A DNA stretch of 64,000 nucleotides from Paraburkholderia antibiotica (GCF_012927125.1 NZ_JABBFZ010000019.1:1-64000), one strand, 5' to 3'; positions 36,006-46,300 are shown, counted from the first letter of the stretch. Numbers and translations are program-made. Notes: a model not told the origin generated them from the sequence alone.

Positions 36006-36374
36006 ACGGATAACTCTTTACTCATTTGGCATTGCCGTCCGAGTCATTTAAAACTTAATTAACTATACCCTGACGCATATCTCTAAAACACCAAAACGCA
36101 TTTTTTTATTGATAAAGTTTTAATTTGAATTATTACTATTCATTGCGAATATTTCGTCTGCTACGGGCTAAAAAGGTTCGCCAGAAGCGTTCACGCCATT
36201 AAAACGGCATGCGGGAATTAGCGTGTTGGCGCTCTCTCACGCACGGCTGCGAGAAAGGCAAGGAGGCGCGGCTCGCGATAGGCGAACGCCACGAAATGAT
36301 GCGGCGACTCAGTCAGGCCCGAGTCGCCGCTAAAGACAAACAGAGGTGGTGGATGCGGCGGGAATCAATACCTG
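36006..36374 (-). promoter_or_regulatory. AT-rich gap upstream of the lipid-synthase cluster
   Basis: No gene is seen in this 369-base gap. Bases 36050-36170 are strikingly A/T-rich (runs such as TTTTTTTATTGATAAAG and TTTAATTTGAATTATTA) in a genome otherwise rich in G/C. This is the natural place for the minus-strand promoter of the 36005-to-12862 gene series, and such DNA often binds H-NS-like silencers. No confident -35/-10 pair could be fixed by eye. Confidence 0.45.
36301..36330 (-). terminator. Perfect inverted repeat downstream of the halogenase gene
   Basis: GCGGCGACTC and GAGTCGCCGC form a perfect ten-base-pair stem around a ten-base loop, 45 bases after the halogenase stop. There is no U-run, so it may be a processing or Rho-assisted end rather than a classic terminator. 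It separates the adhesin/halogenase unit from the lipid-synthase unit on the same strand. Confidence 0.45.
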
Positions 36375-37874
36375 CTAGGCGAGCGCAAAGCGGGTCTTCA
36401 CGCTCATCATGAACTGATGCGACTTCAGCACCGATTCGCGCGGCAAACGCGCGAGATCGGCAGCGGCGGCTTGCGGCGGAATCACACCGGTGCCCTGCCC
36501 GACCGAAATCCAGCTCGTCGCTTCGAAGTGCATGAAGTTGCCTTGCCGATACGGCTGCAGATCGGCGGTACGCGGCAGGCGATGCTGCCAGCACGCCTTG
36601 AGCGTCGCGTAGGTCTCGGGCAGCGTCAGCGCGGTCACGTCGCGCCAGAAGGCCGTGTCGCGACGGCGCACGTCGTAGTGCATGCGAACGAAATCGCGAA
36701 TGCCCATCCAGTCGATACGGTTGCGCTCGTTGAACGTCGTGATACTGGTCTGCGGCACGATGTAGGCGCTCCCCGCAACCAGTTCGCCGAACGTCTGCAC
36801 CTGTCCGAGCATCTGTCCGATCGAGGTGGCTTCGAGCGGTTCGATGAATCCCGATGCGAGTCCGACCGCCATCACGTTGCCGATCCACACATCGTCGAAA
36901 TGGCCGGCCTGGAAGCGGATCGTGCGCACCGCCTCGATCTTGCCGACCCGCGCTTCGATTTCCTGCAACGCTTCGTCGTCGCTCAGATGCGCGCTCGAAT
37001 AAACGTAGCCGCAACCGACGCGCTCCTGCACCGGGATCTGCCATAGCCAGCCGGCGTTCATCGCCACCGCGCGCGTGACCAGATGCGGCTGCGGGCGCGG
37101 ATGCGGTAGATAGAATGGAATCGCACGATCGTGCAGCAGGTGCTCGCTGAACGTGCGCATCGGCACATGGAACTGACGGTCGAGCGTCATGCGCGCGAAG
37201 CCCGAAGCATCGATCAGGAAATCGACCGGCACCGGCTGCTCGTTGCCTTCGATTCGCAAGCCCGTCACATACCCATTCTCGGCCGCGACGTCGAGTTGCT
37301 GCACGGTCGCTTCGAGCAAACGCACGCCGCGTCCGGTCGCGACGCGCTTCAGATAGGCGGCGACACGATGCGCATCGAAATGCATCGAGGTCGGCAGTCG
37401 TGCGCCGAGTGCTGAGCGCACGCCCAATGTTTCGGTTTGCGAAGCATTATTCTGGATCAGCGGTAGCGCGCTCTCGGTGTACTGCACGCCGAGGCCGTTC
37501 GCGACGAGCATCGCCCAATCGACCGGCACGCCGTCGACGAGGCTACCGTCGGCCGCATTCGGCGCTGCATGAAACAGGTGGTAGAAGACATCGTCGTCGC
37601 GACCGGTATTCCAGCCCACATATTCGAAGCCCAGCTTCAGTACCGCGCCGGTCGCCTCGATAAATTCCGCTTCCTGGATGCCGTAGCGCGCCAATGCGCC
37701 GGGCAGATTCAGAATGCCGCCCTCGCCGACACCGATCACGTTGATACGCGGCGACTCGATCACCGTGATGCTGACCTGCGTGCCGAACAGACGCTGCAGC
37801 TCCAGAGCCGCGAACCACCCCGCTGTGCCGCCGCCCAGCACGACGAAATGACGCATCGACCGAAAATTGAGCAT
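36375..37874 (-). CDS. Flavin-dependent tryptophan halogenase family protein
   Basis: A 499-residue protein with all family hallmarks: FAD site VVLGGGTAGWFAALEL, catalytic K80 in GAVLKLGFEYVGW, the WxWxIP motif at 276-280 (GWLWQIP), and E348 in FIEPLEATSIG. These residues place hypohalous acid at the substrate in characterised tryptophan halogenases. The usual redox partner, a separate flavin reductase, is not nearby. It begins 23 bases after the TPR gene and is the last gene of the adhesin-DUF2827-TPR series, so the substrate may be linked to the adhesin rather than free tryptophan. Alternatively it halogenates the lipid made by the next cluster. RBS: GAGGG eight bases before ATG. Confidence 0.88.
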   Translation of the reverse strand: MLNFRSMRHFVVLGGGTAGWFAALELQRLFGTQVSITVIESPRINVIGVGEGGILNLPGALARYGIQEAEFIEATGAVLKLGFEYVGWNTGRDDDVFYHLFHAAPNAADGSLVDGVPVDWAMLVANGLGVQYTESALPLIQNNASQTETLGVRSALGARLPTSMHFDAHRVAAYLKRVATGRGVRLLEATVQQLDVAAENGYVTGLRIEGNEQPVPVDFLIDASGFARMTLDRQFHVPMRTFSEHLLHDRAIPFYLPHPRPQPHLVTRAVAMNAGWLWQIPVQERVGCGYVYSSAHLSDDEALQEIEARVGKIEAVRTIRFQAGHFDDVWIGNVMAVGLASGFIEPLEATSIGQMLGQVQTFGELVAGSAYIVPQTSITTFNERNRIDWMGIRDFVRMHYDVRRRDTAFWRDVTALTLPETYATLKACWQHRLPRTADLQPYRQGNFMHFEATSWISVGQGTGVIPPQAAAADLARLPRESVLKSHQFMMSVKTRFALA

Positions 37875-37897
37875 GTTATTGCCCTCGAGTGGGTAGG

Positions 37898-38956
37898 TTA
37901 GCCTGCCGTGGATGAAGCCGCGTCGTCATCCGCGAGCGGCTCGCCGCGCATCTCGCGCTGCAGCCCCTCCAGATGCTTCTGCACCGACGCGAGGCCTGGC
38001 TGCAATTCAAGCGCCTGACGATAAGCCTGCTCGGCCTCGACGAAACGGCCGCTTTGCTGCAGCAGCACACCGAGTCCGTCGATTGGTCCCGGCAGCGTCG
38101 GCGCGAGTCGCACTGCTTCGCGCAACGCCGCCTCCGCTTCGGTAAAGCGGCCGGATTCGCGCAGCAGATTGCCGAGGTTCGCATGCGCCTCGCCACGCTG
38201 CGGCGCAATCGCGATAGCCTCGCGAAATTCGGCCTCGGCTTCGTTCTGCCGACCCTGCGCGAGCAACAGAATGCCGAGATTGTTGCGGTCTTCCACGCGC
38301 CCCGGACGCAGACGGATCGCCTCGCGCTGCATCGACTCGGCTTCCGCGACGCGCCCCAATTCACGCATCACGAGTGCCAGGTTGTACCAGGCATCGGCAT
38401 AGCCCGGTGCATGCGCGGTGGCCTGACGAAGCGGCGCTTCGGCATTCGCCGCCTCGCCGACGTCGAGCAGCAGCACGCCGAGGTCGTTCCACGCACGCGC
38501 GAAATCCGGCTGCCGCTCAACCGCAAACCGGTATGCCGCCTCGGCTTGCGCACGATGCCCGCTCTCGCGATACAACGTGGCCAGGTGGAAGCTGATCTCG
38601 GCGTTCTCGGGCAACAGTTGCTGCGCCTGCAGGTAAGCGGCCTCCGCGGGCTGCAACCGTCCCTGGTGATGCAGCAACACCGCCAGATTGAAATGCGCCT
38701 CCACCATCGTCGGATTGAGTTCGATCGCCGAGCGATACGCGCTTTCCGCGTCCTGCAGGTTGCCTTCGGTCGCGAACAGCAGGCCGCGATTGCAGAGCGT
38801 TTGCGCGCTATGGGGGTTCAGGTCGAATGCCTGTTGCAGTGCGCGGCGTGCATCGTCGAAGCGACGTTCGCGCATCGCCGCAAGCGCGTCGAGATTGTGC
38901 GTGTTGATCGCCTGCTGATGGCCCGCTTGCGCGGCAGGTTCGTTGGTGTCTTTCAT
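37898..38956 (-). CDS. Tetratricopeptide repeat protein
   Basis: A 352-residue protein made almost wholly of TPR units of 34 residues, about nine in a row, for example NPHSAQTLCNRGLLFATEGN, AEAAYLQAQQLLPENAEISF and AEAALREAVRLAPTLPGPID. There is no signal peptide or catalytic domain. Such repeats form a superhelical protein-binding scaffold. It lies between a TPR-glycosyltransferase and the halogenase with gaps of 15 and 23 bases. It may hold the adhesin or the modification enzymes together, as TPR modules do in protein O-glycosyltransferases. Confidence 0.85.
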   Translation of the reverse strand: MKDTNEPAAQAGHQQAINTHNLDALAAMRERRFDDARRALQQAFDLNPHSAQTLCNRGLLFATEGNLQDAESAYRSAIELNPTMVEAHFNLAVLLHHQGRLQPAEAAYLQAQQLLPENAEISFHLATLYRESGHRAQAEAAYRFAVERQPDFARAWNDLGVLLLDVGEAANAEAPLRQATAHAPGYADAWYNLALVMRELGRVAEAESMQREAIRLRPGRVEDRNNLGILLLAQGRQNEAEAEFREAIAIAPQRGEAHANLGNLLRESGRFTEAEAALREAVRLAPTLPGPIDGLGVLLQQSGRFVEAEQAYRQALELQPGLASVQKHLEGLQREMRGEPLADDDAASSTAG

Positions 38957-38971
38957 CGCCTGTGCTCTCCG

Positions 38972-40873
38972 TTACTGGTTCGCTGTTCGGTTATTCGCCA
39001 CCCATGCCGGCAACGCGGCCGCCGCCTCGTCGATCGCGGTGTCCCATGCGTGTTGCCGATGCTGCCGGAAAATTTGCGCGACCGCCGGATACCACGGCGA
39101 ATCGGACCGATCGTGCAACCAGCGCCAATCGCCGTCGAACTTCAGCAGCAGCCAGAACGGCTTATTCAGTGCGCCGGCGAGATGCGCGATGGCCGTGTCG
39201 GCCGTGATCACGAGGTCGAGATTGCGGATCAAGGCCGCGGTATCGGCGAGATCGCGGACCTCGTCCGTGAGGTCAAGCGGCTGCAAAGCAGCGGGCAACT
39301 CACGCCACGCCGCCCGTTGATCCGGCGCCTTGCATAGCGAGACGAACGACGCGCCAGGCACGTCCAGCAGCGGCCGATACAGATCGGCGGGCGAATCGAT
39401 CGCGCTGACAATGCCGAGCTTCGGCCGATCCGCGGGCAAGCTGCGATCGAGGCGGTTCTTCCAGCGCTTGAGTTGCGTGGACGGCACGCGCAGATACGGC
39501 AGCGCCGCGGCGAGATGGTCGAGCGTCACGTCGAGCCGCAGCGGCAGACTCGTCAGATAGCACCAATAGTCGGCGCGTTGCAGATCGACGTGCTCGTCGG
39601 TCGACTTGAGCGTGTCGATGTCCGGTATGCCGTCGAACAGCGGTTTGATCTCGGGCGGACAGACGAGCGTCAGTTGTGCGGGACCAAGCGCCTTGAGCTG
39701 CGCGAGAAAGCGCACGAACTGGATGGCTTCGTCGAGGCCGAAACTGTAATCGCATTGCACGATCAGCGCTTTGCCGTCGATCGGCTCGCCCTGCCATTCG
39801 GGCAGCACGCCGGCGAGCGCCGAACGGGTCATGCCGGGCCCGCGGCGCGCGGTGAAGTATTCGTAGTGCGGCCACGCTTCGCGGTAACGCCCGAGTGTGA
39901 GCAGCGCCATGCCGAGAATCAGCCGGCCGGCCGCTAATTCCGGTGCCAGCGCGTAACCGCGCGACGCCGCCTCGACCGCTTCGTCGAGGCGATTCAGCGC
40001 CATCAATGCGCCGCCTTCGTGGCAGTGCGCTTCGGCGTCGCGCGGGTCGAGTTCGACCGCGCGGCGAAAACTCGCCAACGCCTCTTCCGGGCGCTGCGTC
40101 GCCATCAGCGCAATACCCAACGTGCGATGCGCGATAGACGAATCCGCCTGAAGGGAAACCCGCGTGCGCAGATACGCCTCGGCTTCGCCAGGTCGGCCCA
40201 GGCTAAGCAACAGCGAGCCGAGATTGTGGATCGCTTCGACAAAATCCGGCTTGATTTCAAGCGCGCGCCGAAAGCTGGCTTCGGCCTCGGCCACGCGGCC
40301 GCTCATCAGCAGCAGATTGCCGAGGTTGTAGTGCGCGTGGACGAGATCCGGCCCGAGTTCGATGGCCTTGCGCACGCACGATTCCGCTTCCTTACGACGA
40401 TTCGTGCGCAACATCACTTCGCACAGATTGTTGTACGCGTGCGCGAAGGTGGGGCGCAGCACAATCGCGCGATGCAGACACGCTTCCGCCTCGACGAAGC
40501 GGCTCATGTTCAGCATCAGCGTGCCGAGGTTATAGAAGGCTTCGCCAAGCAACGGATCTTCGACAGTCGCGCGGCGCAGATGCTGCTCCGCCTCGTCGAG
40601 GCGGCCCGTGCGTATCAGCACGTCACCGAGATTGTTATAGGCGGCCGCGAAATCGGCCTTGCGCGCGACGGCCACGCGAAAATGCCGCTCCGCTGTCTCC
40701 AGCTGATTGCCGTACAACGCGGCGAGGCCAAGGTGATATTGCGCGAGGGGGAAGTCGGGGCTCTTTTCATCGACGGCGCTCAAACAGGCTTGCGCGCCGG
40801 CGACGTCGCCCGCTTCCAGCAACTGCATGCCGCGTTGGCAGAGCCCTTTTTCGCCGGCTGCGTCCGTGCTCAT
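38972..40873 (-). CDS. TPR protein with C-terminal GT9-like glycosyltransferase domain
   Basis: A 633-residue protein. Residues 1-360 contain about ten TPR units (AEQHLRRATVEDPLLGEAFY, AEASFRRALEIKPDFVEAIH and similar). The rest resembles the heptosyltransferase-like (GT9/GT-B) domain often fused to TPRs: GKALIVQCDYSFGLDEAIQF for the acceptor half and LVITADTAIAHLAGALNKPF for the nucleotide-sugar half. The ADT-x4-LAGAL block is the family signature. It is likely cytoplasmic and may glycosylate a protein recognised by the TPRs. RBS AAGGAGAG precedes ATG 40873. The adhesin encoded upstream in the unit is the obvious candidate substrate. Confidence 0.82.
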   Translation of the reverse strand: MSTDAAGEKGLCQRGMQLLEAGDVAGAQACLSAVDEKSPDFPLAQYHLGLAALYGNQLETAERHFRVAVARKADFAAAYNNLGDVLIRTGRLDEAEQHLRRATVEDPLLGEAFYNLGTLMLNMSRFVEAEACLHRAIVLRPTFAHAYNNLCEVMLRTNRRKEAESCVRKAIELGPDLVHAHYNLGNLLLMSGRVAEAEASFRRALEIKPDFVEAIHNLGSLLLSLGRPGEAEAYLRTRVSLQADSSIAHRTLGIALMATQRPEEALASFRRAVELDPRDAEAHCHEGGALMALNRLDEAVEAASRGYALAPELAAGRLILGMALLTLGRYREAWPHYEYFTARRGPGMTRSALAGVLPEWQGEPIDGKALIVQCDYSFGLDEAIQFVRFLAQLKALGPAQLTLVCPPEIKPLFDGIPDIDTLKSTDEHVDLQRADYWCYLTSLPLRLDVTLDHLAAALPYLRVPSTQLKRWKNRLDRSLPADRPKLGIVSAIDSPADLYRPLLDVPGASFVSLCKAPDQRAAWRELPAALQPLDLTDEVRDLADTAALIRNLDLVITADTAIAHLAGALNKPFWLLLKFDGDWRWLHDRSDSPWYPAVAQIFRQHRQHAWDTAIDEAAAALPAWVANNRTANQ

Positions 40874-40945
40874 TTTCTCTCCTTGTTGTAACGGCCCTTT
40901 TCGTGCGAGCCTTCTCGGGTCAAACGGGAAGCATCTGGCAGGTGC

Positions 40946-42100
40946 TTACGCGATAGCCGGCAATGCGAATAGCTCGTCGATGGCGTCGCCATACGCCTTG
41001 ATGTTGGGCGCGTAGTCCGGCGCGAGCGTGTTCAGAAAGGCCCGCGCCGTTTCACGGTAGCGCCCGACATTCGCATCGTGCTCCGCGAATGCATGCAGCA
41101 GCGCGCGGCCGCCCTCCTCGCAATCGAAGTCGTGATAGCGGTAGCCACACGCGCCGATCATAGACGAGTTATGCACGAGCGGATAGCCGCCATGAAGTGC
41201 TTCGTAATACAGATAATTCTGTGCGTTTTCCCACTGATGCGCGACGACCACGTCGACGTAGCGCGTCATCATCTGGTGGAACGGGAAGCGGCCTTCGAAG
41301 GTCGCGAGTCCATGCTTGAGGATGTCGAGGCTTTCGGCGAAGGCCGCAAAACCCGCCTGCGCTTTCTGCGCGAGCGTGCTGTAGACCCACACGTGCTCGA
41401 GCGCCTCGGGATTGCCCCGATGCGCCGCTTCGCAGCAGAGCATCGGAATCTGGCTCGTCTTGACCATGCAGATGTTGGGCTCGAAGATGCCCGCGCGCCA
41501 CCGGCGCCGGCCTGGCTGGTAGCCGAATGCGTCGCGCGCCTGCGGGTCGCGCGCAATCGCGCGGTCGAGCACGAGCGGGCTCCAGATGTGCGGCACGATA
41601 CGCACCGGCACACGCATCGCGCTGCGATAGTAAGGCGCGCAGATGTGCTCGTATTGCGGTAGCGTCCATACTTCGTGATACGACGCACGGCTGATCAGCA
41701 GTGCGTTGGGGCGGTCGAAGATCATCCGCTCGATATCGATCACGTAGTCGTTGCCGACGCGCATCGACACGATCTTGCCGCCGCGCTCGCGAAACGTCGC
41801 GATCCATTCGCGGCCCAGTTGCGCACTCATCTCGATCATCACGTCGAGCTGCGTGGCCGCGGCGTCCATCGTCATCACGGGTACGGGCACGTCTTCGACG
41901 AGGCGCTTCGCCTCTTCTTCGCTGCCGTCGCCGCCCATCACGATGTAGACCTCCGCGACCGACGGCAGATTGCGCAGCAGCATCGCGAGAAACAGGCAGT
42001 TCTGGAAGATGCCGTTTTCCCACAGCGACTGGCCGCCCTTGCGCACGAACAGCGAGACGCCGATCTTCAGATTGCGCGGCTTTTCGCCCGGAACGTTCAT
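40946..42100 (-). CDS. DUF2827 family protein (putative glycosyltransferase), copy 1
   Basis: A 384-residue protein. The N-terminus KIGVSLFVRKGGQSLWENGI and the later segments FEPNICMVKTSQIPMLCCEA, VVAHQWENAQNYLYYEALHG and YPLVHNSSMIGACGYRYHDF are characteristic of DUF2827. The late acidic His/Asn-rich part resembles the nucleotide-sugar half of GT-B glycosyltransferases, so sugar transfer is a reasonable but unproven guess. GGGGAGG precedes the ATG, which overlaps the stop of the other DUF2827 gene. The two copies are clearly paralogous (shared FEPN, HQW-N-QNY, YPLVHNS blocks). Confidence 0.8.
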   Translation of the reverse strand: MNVPGEKPRNLKIGVSLFVRKGGQSLWENGIFQNCLFLAMLLRNLPSVAEVYIVMGGDGSEEEAKRLVEDVPVPVMTMDAAATQLDVMIEMSAQLGREWIATFRERGGKIVSMRVGNDYVIDIERMIFDRPNALLISRASYHEVWTLPQYEHICAPYYRSAMRVPVRIVPHIWSPLVLDRAIARDPQARDAFGYQPGRRRWRAGIFEPNICMVKTSQIPMLCCEAAHRGNPEALEHVWVYSTLAQKAQAGFAAFAESLDILKHGLATFEGRFPFHQMMTRYVDVVVAHQWENAQNYLYYEALHGGYPLVHNSSMIGACGYRYHDFDCEEGGRALLHAFAEHDANVGRYRETARAFLNTLAPDYAPNIKAYGDAIDELFALPAIA

Positions 42101-43236
42101 TGCGCCTCCCCTGCTGCCGCGGTGTGATTGGCGAGTGCGAGAAGCCGCTGCGCGTAGGCATCGAGATTAGGTTGCGCGAACGGATTCACCGCGTCGAAGA
42201 CGGCTTGCGAACGCTCGCGATAGCCGGCGAGCAGCGCATCGTGCTCGCGGAAAGCGCGCAGCAGTTGCGCGCCACCCGCGGCCGCGTCGAAGCCCGGGTA
42301 ATAGTAGCCGGCCGCCGCGAGCCACGGCGAGTTGTGCACGAGCGGGTAATCGCCGTACAACGCATCGAGGTACGCGTAGTTCTGATCGTTCTGCCATTGA
42401 TGCGAGACGACCGCATCGGCGTGCTGCCCCATGAAGCCGACGATGTCGTGACGCCCGTGAAACCGCGCATGGTGATTGCGCACGAGATCGAGCGAATTCG
42501 CCAGATACAACATTGTTGCGTGGTCTTTCATGTGCAGCGTGTTGAGCACATGCATTTCGCGCACGCTCTGCGGATCCGCGCGCCATGCCTCGTCGCAGAC
42601 GAGCATCGGAATGCTGCAGCATTTGACGACGGAGACGTTCGGCTCGAAGATCGCGACGCGAAAGCCCTGCCCGGGGACACGCCCGTTCTCGCGGTAACCG
42701 TAATGCACGCCATGTCGCGCGGCCTCGGCCATGCGCGCTTCGACGAACTCCGGATGCCAGATGAACGGCACTTCGTAGACCGGACACCGATGCATCGTGC
42801 GCATCATCGGCATCAGCGAACGGTCCTTCGGGAACAGCCACACCTCGTCGTATCGATCGGGACGCGACGCCGGCGCGGGACGGTCGAACACCGCCGGCTC
42901 GACGAGCGCGGCATACGGTTGAGCGTGGCAATAGAACACGACCTTACGGCCGCGCCGCCGCATCAGCTCGAGCCATTTGCTATCGAGATTGCCGCCTGCC
43001 TCGATCACGATATCGACCAGGTCGGTCGCTTCGTGCTGATTCACGACACGCAGCCCTTCGACCACGGCGGCGGCCTCGGATGGCAACGCGCCTTCGCTGC
43101 CCACGTCGATCAGTACGACCGATTCGACGAACGGCAGGCGCTGGCATAGCTGCGCGAGAAAGACGACGTTCTGGCCCAGCCCGTTCTGCCAGATGTTTTG
43201 GCCCGCGCGGCTCAGAATCGAAATGCCAATCCGCAT
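42097..43236 (-). CDS. DUF2827 family protein (putative glycosyltransferase), copy 2
   Basis: A 379-residue paralogue of the next gene. Matching blocks are MRIGISILSRAGQNIWQNGL, VAIFEPNVSVVKCCSIPMLV, VVSHQWQNDQNYAYLDALYG and YPLVHNSPWLAAAGYYYPGF. ATG 43236 is chosen because GGAGAGG lies just upstream and homology starts there. It follows the giant adhesin gene by 87 bases, with a strong hairpin in the gap. Two paralogues suggest two sequential or hetero-oligomeric sugar transfers. Function is not established. Confidence 0.8.
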   Translation of the reverse strand: MRIGISILSRAGQNIWQNGLGQNVVFLAQLCQRLPFVESVVLIDVGSEGALPSEAAAVVEGLRVVNQHEATDLVDIVIEAGGNLDSKWLELMRRRGRKVVFYCHAQPYAALVEPAVFDRPAPASRPDRYDEVWLFPKDRSLMPMMRTMHRCPVYEVPFIWHPEFVEARMAEAARHGVHYGYRENGRVPGQGFRVAIFEPNVSVVKCCSIPMLVCDEAWRADPQSVREMHVLNTLHMKDHATMLYLANSLDLVRNHHARFHGRHDIVGFMGQHADAVVSHQWQNDQNYAYLDALYGDYPLVHNSPWLAAAGYYYPGFDAAAGGAQLLRAFREHDALLAGYRERSQAVFDAVNPFAQPNLDAYAQRLLALANHTAAAGEAQ

Positions 43237-43255
43237 GGAGTCCTCTCCAAAGTTT

Positions 43256-43295
43256 GGGGGCCGGCGTCCGTCGTGCAACGGAACTGCCGGCCCCC
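43256..43295 (-). promoter_or_regulatory. Strong intercistronic hairpin after the adhesin gene
   Basis: GGGGGCCGGC at 43256-43265 and GCCGGCCCCC at 43286-43295 form a perfect ten-base-pair GC stem; the 20-base loop contains a smaller CCGT/ACGG stem. On the minus strand it lies 28 bases after the adhesin stop and is followed by AAACTTTGGAGAGG, the ribosome site of the DUF2827 gene, not by a U-run. I infer partial termination or 3'-end protection that makes far more adhesin than modification enzyme. Confidence 0.55.
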
Positions 43296-43323
43296 GGAAC
43301 GCCACCCTGTCAGGCGGCAGGTC

Positions 43324-46300
43324 TTACCACTGGTACGACGCGCCCACGCCGACTGCCGTGCCGCCACCGCTGATACCGACACCCGCCTTCATCTTGATGT
43401 TCTGCGTGATGCGTGCGGAGCCGCCGATGGCCATCGCCTGGTAACCATTGTAGGACGCCGAGCCGACACCGATCGACAAAGTACGGCCCGGGTCGACTTC
43501 CGGGATCATCGCCAGCGCCGTGGCGGCCGCTACGCCCGAGTAGGCATTGCGTGCAACGTCGTTGATCTGGTTGTTGACGCTGCCGATCGCGCTGTTCAAC
43601 TGGCTGACGTTAGCCGCGTCGGTCGGTGCGACACCCGGCGCCACGTTGGTGATGCGACGTTCGTTGCCGGCCGAACCGACCGACACCGTGTTGTCTTCCG
43701 TCGCCATCGAGCCCGCGCCCAGCGCGACCGAGTTGTTGCCCGTCGCCGTGGCGCTCGCGCCCACCGCCACCGAGTTGTTGCCGCCGGCGAGCGAGTTCGC
43801 ACCGACAGCCACGGTCGGATCGGCCGTTGCCTGCGCGTTGTAGCCGACCGCCACCGAACCTTCGTAGGTTGCGCTGGCGCGGAAACCCACCGCGGTCGTG
43901 TTAGCCGCGGTCGCCTGGGCGTTCGAGCCGTACGCGGTCGAGCCGGTACCGTCGGCCGTCGAGCACAGACCCGAGGCCGTCGAGTCGACGCCGTTCGCCG
44001 ACGTACAGGCCGCTGCGTCGACGTTGGTGATCGTCTGACCGTTACGACCCTGCGTCTGCACGGTGCCGTTCGTGTTCATGCCGCCGCTCAGCGTGCCCGA
44101 GAACGAGTCACCCTTCGCGTTGGCGGTCTGCACCATGTCGACGAGCGGCGTGACCGACGACACCGTGGTCGACAACGAGCTCACGCTGGTCGACAGCGAA
44201 GCGAGGCCGGTCGAGGTCGTGCTCGACAGCGTGGCGAGGCCGGTCGAAGTCGAAACCGACAGCGTGTCGAGACCGGTCGACAGCGAGGCGACGCTCGTCG
44301 ACGTCGAGGTCGACAGCGTATCCACCGTGGTCGACAGCGAGGTCACGCTGGCCGCCGCGTCGCCCATGCTCGTGGACAGGCTGGCGAGCGAGCTGTTGGT
44401 CGAGACCAGACCGGTCGACAGCGACGACAGACCGCTCGAAGTCGACACCGACAGGCTGGCGACGTTGCTGTTGGTCGTATCGATGCTGGTCGACAGCGAA
44501 GCGACGCTTTGCGAGGTCGAGGTCGACAGGTTGCTCAGGTTCGTGTTCGTCGTGTCGATGCTGGTCGACAGCGAGGACAGACCCGAAGCCGTCGACGACG
44601 ACAGGCTGCTCAGGTTGGCGTTCGTCGAATCGATGCTGGTCGACAGCGACGCGGTGCTCGTCGAGGTCGAGGTCGACAGGCTGTCGAGGTTGCTGTTGGT
44701 CGTGTCGATGCTGGTCGACAACGATGCAGCGCTCGTCGAAGCCGAGGTCGACAGGCTCGCCACGTTGCTGTTGGTCGTGTCGATGCTGGTCGACAGCGAT
44801 GCAGCGCTTGTCGAAGCCGAGGTCGACAGGCTCGTCACGTTGCTGTTGGTCGTGTCGATGCTGGTCGACAGCGAAGCAGCGCTCGTCGAAGCCGAAGTCG
44901 ACAGGCTCGTCACGGTGTTGTTCGTCGTGTCGATGCTGGTCGACAGCGAAGCGACGCTCGTCGAGGTCGAGGTCGACAGCGTAACGACCGTCGTCGACAG
45001 GTTGAAGATGCCCGTGGACAGCGAAGCGACGCCCGTCGACAGCATGTTGATGCTGTCCGAGGTCGACAGCGACAGGCTGCTCAGGTTGCTGTTGGTCGTG
45101 TCGAGGCCGGTCGACAGCGAACCGAGGCTGTCGGCGGTTGCCGTGGACAGGCTGCTCACCGTGCTGTTGGTCGTGTCGATACCAGTCGACAGCGAGGCGA
45201 CGCTGTCAGCCGTCGCGGTCGACAGGCTGCTGACCGTGCTGTTGGTCGCGTCGACGCTGGTCGACAGCGAAGCGACGCTCGTCGAGGTCGAGGTCGACAG
45301 CGTGTTGATGCCCGTGGACAGCGAGTTCACGCTGTCGGCCGTCGCGGTCGACAGGCTGCTCACCGTGCTGTTGGTCGCATCGATGCCGGTCGACAGCGAA
45401 GCGACGCTCGTCGAAGTCGACGACGACAGCGTGTTGATGCCGGTGGACAGCGAGTTCACGCTGTCGGCCGTCGCGGTCGACAGGCTGCTCACCGTGCTGT
45501 TGGTCGCGTCGATACCGGTCGACAGCGAGGCAACGCTCGTCGAGGTCGACGACGACAGCGTGTCGATACCCGTGGACAGCGAGTTCACGCTATCGGCCGT
45601 CGTGGTCGACAGGCTGCTCACCGTGCTGTTGGTCGCGTCGATACCGGTCGACAGCGAGGCAACGCTCGTCGAGGTCGACGACGACAGCGTGTTGATGCCG
45701 GTGGACAGCGAGCTCACGCTATCGGCCGTCGTGGTCGACAGGCTGCTCACCGTGCTGTTGGTCGAATCGATGCTGGTCGACAGCGAAGCGACACTCGTCG
45801 ACGTGGAAGCCGACAGACCGTCGATCGCGGTCGACAGCGACACCGTGGTGGTCGAGGTCGACGTCGACAGGCTCGTCACGTTGCTGTTGGTCGTATCGAT
45901 GCCGGTCGACAGCGAAGCGACGCTCGTCGAGGTCGACGACGACAGCGTGTTGATACCCGTGGACAGCGAGTTCACGCTATCGGCCGTTGCGGTCGACAGG
46001 CTGCTCATCGTGCTGTTGGTCGCGTCGATACCGGTCGACAGCGAAGCGACGCTCGTCGAGGTCGACGACGACAGCGTGTCGATACCCGTGGACAGCGAGT
46101 TCACGCTATCGGCCGTCGTGGTCGACAGGCTGCTCACCGCGCTGTTGGTCGAATCGATGCTGGTCGACAGCGAAGCGACACTCGTCGACGTGGAAGCCGA
46201 CAGACCGTCGATCGCGGTCGACAGCGACACCGTGGTGGTCGAGGTCGACGTCGACAGGCTCGTCACGTTGCTGTTGGTCGTATCGATGCCGGTCGACAGC

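Noticed and set aside
36375..37874. Assigning the halogenase to the lipid-synthase cluster
   Set aside because: It is on the same strand, but a 369-base AT-rich gap and a perfect inverted repeat separate it from the AT-ACP gene, while only 23 bases separate it from the TPR gene. The possibility is kept as an alternative only.
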